A stretch of DNA of 64,000 nt, taken from positions 372,001 through 436,000 of the forward strand of contig JAQGDQ010000078.1 of NCBI GenBank assembly GCA_030141605.1, in the 5' to 3' direction. Position 1 is the stretch's first letter. Each line of letters begins with the position of its first letter. Both the position numbers and the translations under genes were made by a program. Of the stretch, positions 1 through 12,900 are shown in pieces. The DNA is from Tubiluchus corallicola (Eukaryota; Priapulida; Priapulimorpha; Priapulimorphida; Tubiluchidae). Below the pieces are notes generated by a model. That model was not told the origin of the DNA. It saw only the letters and a program-made list of their open reading frames with translations, and did no database searches.

Positions 1-3000
1 AGTGTTTTAGCACAAATAAACAAAATCCTTACATTTTGGTTCATTTTTCTCTGCAAAAGATTAACTGTGATATGAAATTACAAGAACAAGATTATAGTTG
101 AACCACAAAATTTTTAAAATCACCTATCACTACAGTATGTACTGACCGCACCTAACTGTAGTCACTAATCGCTAAGCACACCATGACTTGCTGCTCAGCT
201 ATTACTCTTCCTTATACAAAAAATGAGGATTTGTGCTACGAAGACTATGTTGCTGAGAACTGCTTATAAAGTTGTAACTGAGTGAAAACCGAAGGACTCC
301 TACTGGTGGACAACATTGAACCAGTACTAGAAGCCAGTAAATGATTATCCTATCCCTATTATTATTATTTTACATTAATGAGTTTGTAATCCATAATTAT
401 TCACTAGGGATTTTAACAAGTTTGATACTGATCCCTCTATTACGAATTCTCCAGGAATAAATCAGTGTAAATGTTGAGCGCTGTCAAGAAATGCAGACAG
501 CCTGTAGGCAAAGGCAGTTTTAGAAAATATTCCAAATTTGAGAAAATCTACAGGAACATTAAAGCATGTCACTGTCTTCCAACTCAAGTCGAAAAGTAGA
601 CTGGCTGGAAGTCTGTTGCAATTGTGCCTATGATAATGCTTGGCTGTGCTTTTAGGATTGTCGGATTTTTTTTATCAAGAGTGAAAGTTATGATACCATG
701 CATGACGAATTTGCAAGATAGATGATAGGATATATAAAACATAAGGATGTAAGGGAGCGGCTATGAGAAAAGAGGTCCTTTGAAGAGAGAGAGGCAAAAG
801 CAAGTTTAAAGATTTGAATCTATATAATAGAATTATTTTTTTGGATAATGACAGACTGCTTAAAAGAGTAATATCCTTTGCAATGCCTATCAAGATAAGG
901 ATAAGTGGGTTAGAAAAATAACCTTTTTAGCAAATAAATTTAATTTAGAAGTTTTTGGAAACATTTTGTTCCTAGGAGAAATTTCATATGATGGGTTGAA
1001 GAAAATAACTGACATAAATCTTAGTGAAAAGGTAGGAGACAAACCAACTAATTGAACAAGAGATGAGGGGAAAAGATTTACAACTGTGGCAGAACAAACT
1101 TGAAGCATGTTCCAGGGCTAGCCTAATAGATATTTGAAAAACAAACCACAACCCCCGGTTGAAAGCTGGATGAACGATGTGCATAATACAGAGCTGCAGA
1201 TAATAAATGAGAGCTGGTACATTAGAAATCAATGGGAATCCTTTATTTAGAAGTAGGAAGCCATTTAACTTCGTAGCAGATTCTGTTCATAAATAAAACG
1301 AATATATTTACTAATACTAATTACTATACTTATAATAGTAATAGAAATTTAAAATCTCAATATAATTTAAATAATCAATTAAATATAAATTAGTATACAT
1401 TCCATAAAGTAAAACATCACTGACTCCTTTCCTGTGACTTTATTACAGGTCCCTGAATAATAAAATCGAATCAAATCAAATATTTTAATTTTTATTGTTA
1501 TCCCTGGCATAAAAAACAAGCAAGTTAATATACAAGTCAAATCCATCTACATGCGAAGAGCCCTTTCATTACTCATAGAATGTAATAGTAAATAACACGC
1601 GAAGCTACAATAATCTTAAATAACTAAAATAGATACTCTACCAAACCTACAGCTAGGCTGTTACTGTACAGCAGAGGCTAACTTATTTTTAGAATTTTTG
1701 TCATAATCACGCATGCACTTATTCCGTGATGTCAAATATTGCTCTGAAAACTTCAAATAGATATATTACAAATAATTTCATTAAAAAAATATTCGCTGAG
1801 TAAGTGCACACATATGTCAACTAAGATTAAACTCAAAGGCAGTAAATAAACACTTTGCAAAAGTTTCAATATCGCGCCATTATTGCTACACTTTCTAGCA
1901 ATTCAAAATCAGCTTTTAATTCAGTCTCCCAAAATAAAGGTATTTTCAAGTTTATTCCTGGGTACCATGACTACTATCATATCTTGTCGCAAACTATCTG
2001 TCTGCCTAACTGTTTTATCCTGCCGTGTCTGGTCTGCCCTATCCTGTCCAAGGCCTCTTCAAACGAAGGGCTCCTTTTGAAGGGGCCTTGGTCCTATCCT
2101 ATATCCTGCCACGTCCTGTCCATTATGCCAATTACATCATGTTCTGTCCTGCCCTCTCTTGTCCTATCAATTTAATTAAATTCAATTTTAATTTATTCAC
2201 CTCTTTATAATACTACAATAAAACATGATTGATAAAAGAATCGCTAATAAGTTTTGAAGAATGGTTAAAATGAATAGATAGATCTGGAACTAGAAAAAGG
2301 ATGGCGAAAAGACTATAAAGTCACCTTGTCTGCTATCCCTTATCGAATACAGATAAAATAATTTTTAGACACTAATGTGCATTAATGTTGTCAAATTTGC
2401 TATGTAATAATAAGAACACTTTGGGTTAATAATACAGTTAATCAACAACGAGAATTAAATCCTTTTTCATTTGGGTTCAACTTCGTCTTTTCTAGGATTG
2501 TTGTCCTATCCTGTCCTGTACTGTACTGTTCTGCCCTATCCTGCCTTTACTTGTCTTACATTAACTTTCCTTACACCTCAATAATTAATTGGTAGCCTCA
2601 CCTTCTGTTCTCTTATGATATCTCAATCATCCCACATCTTATCTCATCTCATCTTGAGCCAACATAAAATTGATATTGCATCCATATATCTTCTAATCAG
2701 CAAGAAATTATTGATATATTTCTGCTTTCAACGTGGACTGGTTTAATTAGGCAGAACGCATGCAGATCCTACGTCCAATTTTCCAGATGCTTTTAATCGT
2801 TTGTACTAAAATATGCTAATAATTTAATAGCACTTGCTGGGTACATTGTAGGCTAGAAGAAGGCAGCACTATATATATGATTCAATAGAAAATGCAACTT
2901 TTTTACTATGTACCAACAATGACAAAGTACGCATCACTTGATTCCTGTAAGAAATTCCCTGGGAATTTCCAACCAACAGTCTAAACTACCTTGCAAGATT

Positions 3001-3700
3001 TTAACAGATTTTTAAAATGATTGGCCAAGAATCAATCCACTCAAATTGTGAACTGTGGCATGTATAATTATAGCATGTACATCGTTAAGGTACTTATTAT
3101 TCTTAGTGTACCCTCATTGCTAGTGCGCTCCAGGTACTCCACATATAATTCAAGTGTAGCACATACTATAATACTATCTGTAAGAAAGCAAAGACATAAA
3201 AGTGAAAATTGTTATCATCTGTAATACAGCATGGACACGGCCCTATATGACTCTGAACTCCTACACACGAAGGTAATAAAACAAACTAATATATGCATTC
3301 CAGTGTCAAAAATCACAACAGTTTTACTGGTATACTGTTTATTTGCATCAAATTGTTAAACAAGATGATCAGAATCTACAGAAATCAGAAAAGTATTATG
3401 AACAAAAATAAAAAGCTGTGGCTTTAGGTAGATAGATATAGAACTTCCTGATAGATGGCCCGAAATTTTCCCATATAAATATACGTTCTAAAAATTGCTC
3501 AAATTAACTGAAAACATGGAATCTACTATAAAAGATCTTCAGATGGTGACATTTTAGCTTTCATATGAATTTAATGGTCAAAGTTTGTTTATCAGAGCGT
3601 GCACTAACACTGGCTACGATGCCATACACGTGAGGGATTCAGAGAGAAGTTGCCAGCTGCAAAATGAAGAATACTTCAAAAGTTGTTTTTGTCATGTAAT
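1..3700. other. Intergenic, no gene seen; CCTGTCC-type low-complexity patches
   Basis: No exon with supporting splice sites was found. Two patches (about 1985-2165 and 2500-2560) are pyrimidine-rich degenerate repeats of CCTGTCC/CCTATCC. At 2050-2090 there is a small inverted repeat: aaggcctcttcaaacg pairs with a downstream tttgaaggggcctt. Short open frames here are low-complexity. Confidence 0.5.
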
Positions 3701-3720
3701 CGCATGATTTTTTTGAGAAT

Positions 3721-3948
3721 TTGAACAACATGGCAACCACTGCTCTCTTTCTCCACGACTCTAGCCTCTCTCTCTCGCTCTGCGCGTTTGCGGTTTTTAA
3801 ATCTATGATGATAATAGAAATTGGGCTAATGATAATTTTGGCCTCAACTAACTGCTGTCTGGGGCACAGTTGTTGCGCTAAAAAACCATGCGAAGCTATA
3901 TTTGGAGAGGAAACGGAGACTCAAGTTACCTGACTTATCTGCAAAGTC
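3721..3948 (+). promoter_or_regulatory. Promoter / 5' UTR region of the SRCR-like gene
   Basis: The segment upstream of the first coding exon is locally richer in G+C and pyrimidine runs (ctctctctctcgctctgcgcg). At 3727-3738 it contains AACATGGCAACC, an RFX/X-box-like half palindrome. The start codon lies in ATGGCGGCC, which resembles a YY1 site overlapping the initiator. An ATG at 3730 opens an upstream frame of about 67 codons that closes at 3933, just before the main start; it would be a uORF if transcription begins upstream of it. The transcription start is not visible. Confidence 0.3.
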
Positions 3949-6900
3949 ATGGCGGCCTCCAGCTTCATATCGTCTTGTTTTCAAACGTTGTTGACCTTTT
4001 CTTTGTTTTTGTGCATTTTGGAACTTCACCGTGAGTATATATTACGGTAACTTTGGCCCTGTAATAATAATAATACTGATTGCCTATAATGGGTTCTTGG
4101 GTAATGCTCAACTTTATCAGTTCATGATTTTTTTTTATTTATTTATCTCCAATACTGTATTCGCAAGACAGTTACAACAAATTATGTAAAATGGGGTAGC
4201 GAAAGACCAAGAGGTCATCGAGTCAGCCACCCCTATATAACTTAAGAATACTATAAAGGACTGCAGAGAACACGGTTAGGCAGGTAATGTGTAGTTAAAT
4301 CATAAAAGCAACAAATGAGCAAAATACAGTTATGTTATGAGTGCAACCAAAAATTAAACCATAAATGCAGCTTGTGAACAAAATTGTAGTTAAATCACGA
4401 ATGCAATAAAAGGGAAGAAAAATTGTGGAGTAAATCTTGAATGCAGTAAATGAGCAAAAGCGTTCAGTAATGCAGTTAAATCATAATGAACCAATAAATA
4501 CAAAAAGCAGGTAATGCAGTTAGCCTATGGATTAATGTGACTAATAGCTTATGATTAACTGTGGCTTATGGACAAAATTTAATTTGGCAGCAGCGTTCAC
4601 TGTATTATTAAAAAATTCTAAGTTTATCAACTGGAGTTTTTTCCTGCAAGCAGATATGGCAAATTTAACTATGACTAGCAGCGCCGATCATTAGGGCTAG
4701 ATTGCAGTTTAGGTATTTCTTTTTTAACATACTCTCACGTCGCCCAAATCACAAATATCGCTGAAAGCAGGGCTGCAATAGAAAGATGCAACCATTATCT
4801 GCACACTGATGTGAAGAAAAGCTGAAACATACCTCCTATTATTAAAAAAATAATATTAAAAAACTCACTGTTAGCGTTGCAAGAACCAACTAAGATTGCA
4901 CGGTTTCATGAAATATTTTCTTTTGGGAGTTAGCAGAGAGCGATATTTTTTTCTACCACTGTGCGCCACAGTCTAGGATGTATCAATGCTTCACAAAAGA
5001 AGAACCAAACTGTAAACTTACTGAAAACTTAAACAGAGTACAAAAATGTGACAGTACGAAGATTGTTAATTAGTTAGTTAATTAATTAGTTAGCTAGCTA
5101 AGCTAGTTAGTTAGTCAATCAATTATTTTTGGCGAGTTTGTGGTATGGCAGGTTTGGTGGTATGGCGGGTATGGAGTTTGTGGTTTAGCAGTCTGGCATT
5201 TTGGCGGATGTGTTGGTATGGGGAGTGGGGATGAGGTAGAGTGTTGACAGTGGGACTGACATAGTTAGGTAGTAGGCTGTGAGGAGAACCACGTAAACTG
5301 CAAGTGCACTGTCATTAAAAGTAGTATGCTTATATAATTATTCTACAACTATTAAAAGTGCTAGAAGAATAGACAGATATTATGACAGTGTGGAAGAAAC
5401 TGATACTCTCTACTTAGATTTCAAAAAAGCTTTTGACTCGGTTCCACATGTTCAAAGAAAGCTAACCAAAGCGTCGGTCTGATACGCAGAAGGTTTACCT
5501 ACCTAAATAAAGAGATGCTTTCCCAGCTATACAAATCAGTTGTAAGTTCTCTGTTGGAATATGCAATTCTTGTGTGTAATCCATCTCAACTCGGCAAATC
5601 AAGAAAAATGGAAGCAGTACAGTGCAGAGCATCAAAACTACTAGAAGATATACAAAAGATTTGCCCTACACAGCAAGATTGAACTACAGGAGAATCAGGG
5701 GAGACCTGATACAAGTGTATCGTATAATAAACAACACTGATAAAATTGCTATGGAAAATTTCTTCACGAAAGCCACATACACCAGAACTTAGGGGCACAT
5801 GCAAAAACTATTCAAAAGCAAAGCACACTGAACTTGAAACTAAACTCTTTCTCGAGGAGAGTGTTAAGCATTATGGAATGAGCTACCACGGGAGGCCATA
5901 GATGCTAAGACTGTAAATTATTTTAAAGGAAAAATAGACAAATCTCTGCATCATCTCAGACACCCATACATGTAAACACCAGTGAAAAGCCACCTCATTT
6001 TTGTGCAAGCGAAATTCTTCTGTCTTAAATATGGGCAGAACAAGGTTTAGACTTTAAGGAGGAGCCCGAAGACGAAGGTATCAGGTATATATACACATAT
6101 GCGTTATAATATTGTAAAGTGTATCCCCATACTTACCATCAGATTTAAAGGATTGTTATGGTACTATTTTGTGCAATTACCAGTGTATATTATTTACATA
6201 CATATATGTAGTTATATTGCTGCTTGTTGTGTATGACGAGTATTTCATAACAGTTTAATTTTTTTCACTCTTCATGACTCACTCAAAATTGTAATTACAT
6301 ATTACGTTTTCCTTTCTCAACGATTACAATTTTATTACCCTTGTGACATTGTTATTATTAGACTTCTACAGAAGCATGCATAATTGCAATAATTACTTCA
6401 CTTAATTAAGGTGAGTGTGTTAATGACCAAATGATTGACACTCACCTCGTGTTGCTCAAATTAGTTTATTTTAAATTTGTTGGTGTGTCTGATGATGTAT
6501 TTTTGATGTGCGAAAATAAATTCATAGTCATAGTATAGGTTTCACTTTGCCTTGTTAAACCACAGATAATCAAAACACATTTGCTGACTTGTCAACCATT
6601 TGATTAATAATGAATGTGCAATGTAGAAAGCTCAGTTATCATCTCCACCCATGGCAACTAGGGTCTAGGGAGCAAATTGTGCCCGAAAAATTTTTGCTTT
6701 TTGGGGTATCAAAATCAAATTATCAAAAAATTAAGGTAAAAAAGTAGTTAATTTTTTACTACTACTGAACTTTTTTATGCTGTTATTGCAATTCAAAATC
6801 CTTAACTATGTTATGTTCTTCTGTACACATGAAAAATCTCAATAACATCTAAACATGCTTAATTTTCAATAACTATAATATCTTTAGTAAAATATACATC

Positions 6901-9900
6901 ATGAGACTCATGAACATGACTGTATTATTAAGGGGAGTGCTACTAATTGCGTTGTGGTTGGTACTGATGGCAAAGGAAGCCAGATGATTTGCAAACTTGC
7001 GTGTGAAGTTGCGGAATGCGTGAGAACTGAAATTTGATGCGCTTGAGTTAGCAGGTCTGCATTTTTTGCTTACGTCAGATTCTAATAAATGAACAGCAAT
7101 TTACATATGTTTCCACTTTTACAAAAGCAAATTAAATCTTGGGGATGATACAAAGTCACATCGTTTCTAGAAAAAAGAAATTATATTGAAATTATACATT
7201 TCATTGATTAGACCTCTCCTAGGACATTGTGTGCAGCTTTGGAATTTGCAATTCCACATTATCGAAAAGGCATATTGCTTATGGAAGGTGTGTAAAGGCA
7301 TGCTATAAGAATAATATTTGATTATAAAAATCTGACATATTTAAAAACATTGAGATATTGCAGTTTGACTAAACTTGAATTAAGAAGACGCCATGGAGAT
7401 CTTATTAGGGTTTATAAAATACTGACTAGAAAAGAAAACATTTTGCCTGAAAAATTCTTTAATTTAGTTTTTCATTCTAAAACTAGGGGGCATAGTTTAA
7501 AACTTTTTAAAGAACGGTCTCGTCTTAACATTCGTAAATATTCATTTTCTGTGAGAGTAATGAACAAATAGTTTAATTTGCCTGCCATGGTGATTGCCAC
7601 ATCAACCACAGTAAAGTTTAAACCCTTAATCGACAATTACTTTGTGGGGTTTCTATGAGTGTACTCGCTTATCCCCTAATCATGACAGTATAATAGTGTA
7701 ACTGTTGTTTAATAAATTACAAAAAAGTAACGAACATCAGGAAATCGTGTTAAAATTATTTATGGCTCTTTAAAATGTGCTTTTTGGCATAAGAGTGCAT
7801 AATAATGTGATTTATCTGTATGTGCTTAATGATTTTTATTTTCAATTATACTGGAGTTTTTAAGTTATTGTAAAAATAAAATTAATTATTTTTGAAAAAG
7901 CCATTCACCCACTAGTGTGATTTGCATATTCAACATTCTCAAAATTAGTATGAATGCAATTTCTGAACTCGTCTTCACTTTACTTACACTAGGTTTTGCG
8001 CTAAAAAAAATAATTTAGCTGAAATTGTTTAAACACGTTAATGACAAACTTGTTTATGAGATCTGTTAATATTTTGTGTTCTTGTTTGTTTTTTAGGTGG
8101 AGCTTTTGCAGATACATCTGATAAGACTTGGATTGATGGGCCAGCTTCTAATCATGGTAAAATTCATATCAGTTTCCATGGCAAAACTGGGCTACTGTGC
8201 AGCCATACATTTGGCAAAACTGAAGCTGGTGAGTGAAGTTAGCAGCAGCCTTATGTTTGCAGAAAAAATACACCTATACACCAAGTTATATACACCTATT
8301 TGTATTTTTTGTGTAAATTACACTTAGTCGTGCATACTTATCTCATGTATGAATACATTTTTTTAATAAGATTTAATGAAATGTGCATGCATGTCAGTTA
8401 TGCTGTATTAGTGTAAAAAATGTTGCCCCATCCATACAAGTGTGAGAACTTAGCTCACCAATACTGAAATAAAACTAAATGTTTCAAATTGCACAGTGTT
8501 TATGCTTCAAATGTAGGAATCAGTACAGCTTCTGTCTTTCATTTGCATACAGGAAGTAATGTTCTAAAACCCAATATGAACAGCTCTTTGAAGCTTCTCT
8601 CTTGGAGAGTGTCTTTTCAAATAGAATAAGTGCATAGTATTAAAAAATGTATAAAATAAGTATGTAGAAAGCATTATGACTGTCATAGTAAACTATTTAT
8701 GTTTATTACTTTAGAAATAGCATGCAGTGAGATGAATTATCCTAACGGAGGAGAGTCGTGGCTATACAATATTACCAACTTTTCAAAGTCTTCAGTCATA
8801 CAGCTCATTAAATGCTACCCTCTGATGACCCAGCTTATCAGTTGCCATCACAATCAATTTGACCCCAATTCGAATAACTGTACTGCTGATAAGGGTGTTG
8901 GAGTCACTTGTATACGTAAGTGGTCTATTCACTTAGTGCTTGCTACTGGTAACTTTCTTTAAGCTAAACGGAATTTTTGCTCATTTTAAAACACAAAACT
9001 GGAGACACAAGTTTGTGAAAATCCTACAACAAAACTGCGAGGCCATGTAAAGACCTTGATCTTGAAACGTCGAACACGGGACAAGAGAGGTCTATGAAAT
9101 AGCAGGCTTCATTATTATGCTGTGGTGTTAATTCTTAGATCATGTTTTATCCAAGGTGATCAAGGTGTTTTATCACCTTGAGAAAGAGGCATCTGTACAC
9201 TTCGCACAATATTCATTGAGAACAAATTTGCAGTGCATTATTACATTAAGTCTTCTAGTGTCTTATGTGTTCTAGTCTTCTAGTGTTCTATGTCTATGTC
9301 TAAGTGCACAGTGTAAACACTATTTATTATAAATTTTTTAATTATAATCTTAGTATCAAGATTCTTATTAATGGTGGAACAAAAGTCAACAATCTCATAA
9401 TTTCTTATCCCGACTTTTTTCTATTTTTGTTCTTTCACGTTTGATATCAAAAATTAATTGTGGATTTGTCCAGATGTCAATATTAGTTTAAACATATTTA
9501 TTTTGCAACCTTTGGACATATAGTAAAACTGGTACAGAAGTCCTCTAGTTACTGAGACAATACAAATACAATACATGAAAGTGTACAATTAATATCTATG
9601 TAACATTTAGATAAGCATATTAGTTAATAAAAAAGACAGTTGAAGACTCTATACATTATGTTATATTTCTGCATACAAAATTTTATCTTTATATTCTTAT
9701 TGTTTATGCCGTGCTGTCACATCTACAATTTTCCATGAATCTGTATTTGCTGTCTGCAAACACATGAACAGTTTGATTTTTAATAATTTTTGCTTTTATA
9801 GCAAATTATCATGTTGTCTCTAAGGATGAATACACTGCACACTGGCACAACAGTAATCCTAATGCCCAGTCTAAAGGTGTTCTTCTTGCTTATCACCACA

Positions 9901-12900
9901 GCAAATGGCAAACAGTTTGTCTCTCACATGATATGAAACCCGATGACATTACCGCAATCATGAAAGTGTTTTGCCGAGCTACTGGATGCACTGGAGAAAA
10001 CAACTATCTTACCGCTAAAACTAACCACGAAGTTCTTAACGAGGATTCAAATGGAAAAGTCATGATAAAGGTACCGTTCATTGCATTTTTTTCTAGTGCA
10101 TTCTTTCCTAGCTGATCATAGTTTTTTAACAAACATGTTTATACTGCTAATTATGGCGGTCTTTGTGGTTGCCTTTCTAGGAATAGCAAATAAAGATTTT
10201 ATAACTATATAATATTTTTTGAACATATATTGTCTGTTGTAAGTGACATTTGCATTTTTTGCTATTGTGAAACACTATGAAACATTGTGGAAACCTAAAT
10301 TTTGTTATGCCTAATATTCCAGGTGAACTTTGTTAACAGTCACTGAACACTAATGGCACATTCAGACGTAGAAACTTCTCTTGCAACTTATTGTGCAACT
10401 TCTGTCACAACTTGTTGCAAGAGAAGTCTCTGCGTCTGAATGCGCCATCAGAAAGAAGTTGTGTAACAATTTGCGAGAGAAATTTCTACGTCTGAATGCG
10501 CTATAATAACTTTCAATAAAGCTTTAAGAACTCATGGTGATTCATACATCTTCATCATTTTTATGCGTGAATGTGGGTTTCATTATGACAGCAGCCACTT
10601 AGGTTTCTTCTAAATCTGACACTGATTTTAAAATCCGAAGTAATGAGGGAGACATATTTGTTGCGCAATTTTATCCTTATACAGTGATGAATCATTACAA
10701 AGTGACTAGAGAATTAGTATGTCATACGTTTCAAGTCAATCATAAACTTGATATTCACTTTTCTTTGCAGCTAATCAATTCTTGATGTGACAAACTGTAG
10801 TACCGTTTTCTTCTGTAAAAGAGTGATATTTAAGTGTAAATTAAAGTCGCTGCAGTTGACCTATGAAGCCAAGTTTGATGCCGTTATATTTATCATGAAT
10901 CATAGACTCAGGCACCAAATATGAGTCAGAGATTCAGTCACCAATTTGTCTTTTGGCTCCAATTGTAATTGCTATTAATTTTTAATTGGCTTTTGCAATT
11001 AACAAGAGACTTTGAAACTCTCTAAAATGATTTTTGAAATTATTATATACATGCGCCTTTTTTTCTCAAATTGTAGGGAAGTTGTTCAGGCTCAGAGAAT
11101 GACATAAGGAACTGTGATGATGCACAGATTGTGGAAACTGATGACTGTATGGATTTCTGGTTAAGTTGTTCTGGAGGAGAAGAATACAAATGCAACTGGC
11201 TCCCTGGTAACCATATTCTTGTTCTATAGTCGGTATCCATACTTTCTGTGAATGTTTAATTCTAAGAGCAAAACCAGTCAGCTTCTTGCTTAAGTGGAAA
11301 CAAGAGAACTCAAGCTTAAAAATGTCATTTTTTAACCTGGTCCTGTGCTATGACTGCAACATTTCATTGTTAGAAAGAACATGTTATTTCTTAGAGTAGT
11401 GGGCTTTTTGGTGTAATTTGTAAATCAGAAAACAATGTGAAAATGCTCAATTTCATTTTATTGACTCATTGACAGATGTTTAGCAGTGTTTAACAGATAA
11501 GATAAGATTTATTTATTACACTTAAAAGCATAAAAATGCACTTTATTGTTACAATAAAAACACACACATAATACTAACATATGCTGAAACATTTGCGAAA
11601 TCACATGTACAATCACACATAATAGCAAATTTGCAATAAAACTCAAGTATGGCACATAAAAACAGTGCATATTATACATTCTTTTCCTAAAAACATTATA
11701 CACTTAAAATTAATCACAACTTTACAATGTATGGAAGTGCCTATCGTTAAACAGAGCTTATTCTAACCAACCATTCTATAGTATTTGCTGTCACCAGCAA
11801 TGATAAATGACTTATTCAGGCAGTTTGGCAGGAAAAACCCAATAAGCGATCAACCCACTGCTTTGTATTCCAGACTAGTTTTACACACGCTCACACGAGA
11901 TTTCGAGACCTATACAGCATCTGATAAACTCCAGAAGATAAACAACTTCTAATAAATTAGTATAGCAAATTTAATTGTTTTTATGTTGGCCTAATAGCAC
12001 ATTCTTTATTAAGAGCCAATACAATCAACGTGGTAAGATCTTTATTGTTGTTGTCAAAGGAGGAAAAAGGGTGGTGAATGTTTGGTGTTACTATAACAGA
12101 CCATTACTAAACATATAGACTCATTAAGCAAAGACTTAGTGCGATGCAATTTCTGTTACAGAATCAATAGCTCCATCTGCTGTGCAGGAAGTTGATCATA
12201 CTGGCCCAATTGTTGGCGCCATTGTTGTTGGAATTGTCGCCATCATTGGTGTAACAATTTACTGCTACTTCCAAAGAAAAAAGTAAGCAAATACATCACT
12301 AGTTCATGCATTGTTAGAAATGATACAAATACCGTTCTGCTCATTTCTATGTGTTTATTTCTTAATATTTTTGTATATCTGTTAGGGCTGTAACGATACA
12401 CCTAGGTCACGATATGATACATATCACGACACTAACCTCGCGATGTGGTATGTATCACGATATACCTGAGTTGACGTTTGGTCAACCGTAACGAAATAAA
12501 AACTAGATTAAACTGTTGATAATAAATGCTAAATGTATTTTATCAATCAACAGTTTTAAGATTGCTAAGTGCTAAAATAAGTCGATTTTTATTTATTATT
12601 TGTGTAATGTGTAGGCTATTGCTTGCACCGTAAGCCATAAGCAAAACATATCAATGCTTTAGGCTTAAAAGTTGCTTGTGTATGTTCTGTTTCACGTTTG
12701 CCATTTCACAAATTTATGGAACACCTTGCATTTTCATGAACCGCTTTAGCTGCTTTAACAGTGCCTGTATCAGGTCAACTGCTGTTCACTGCACTGACTG
12801 ACAGGTATCTACAGTACACTCCACAGCTACAGCTTGAATTACTTTACATCGTTTTTATAGCATACGGTCAAACACATGCTAATTTGTTAAATATCACAGC

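Noticed and set aside
3730-3933. 67-codon frame before the SRCR-like gene start
   Set aside because: Could be a uORF but has no family resemblance, and the transcription start is unknown; not called as a gene.
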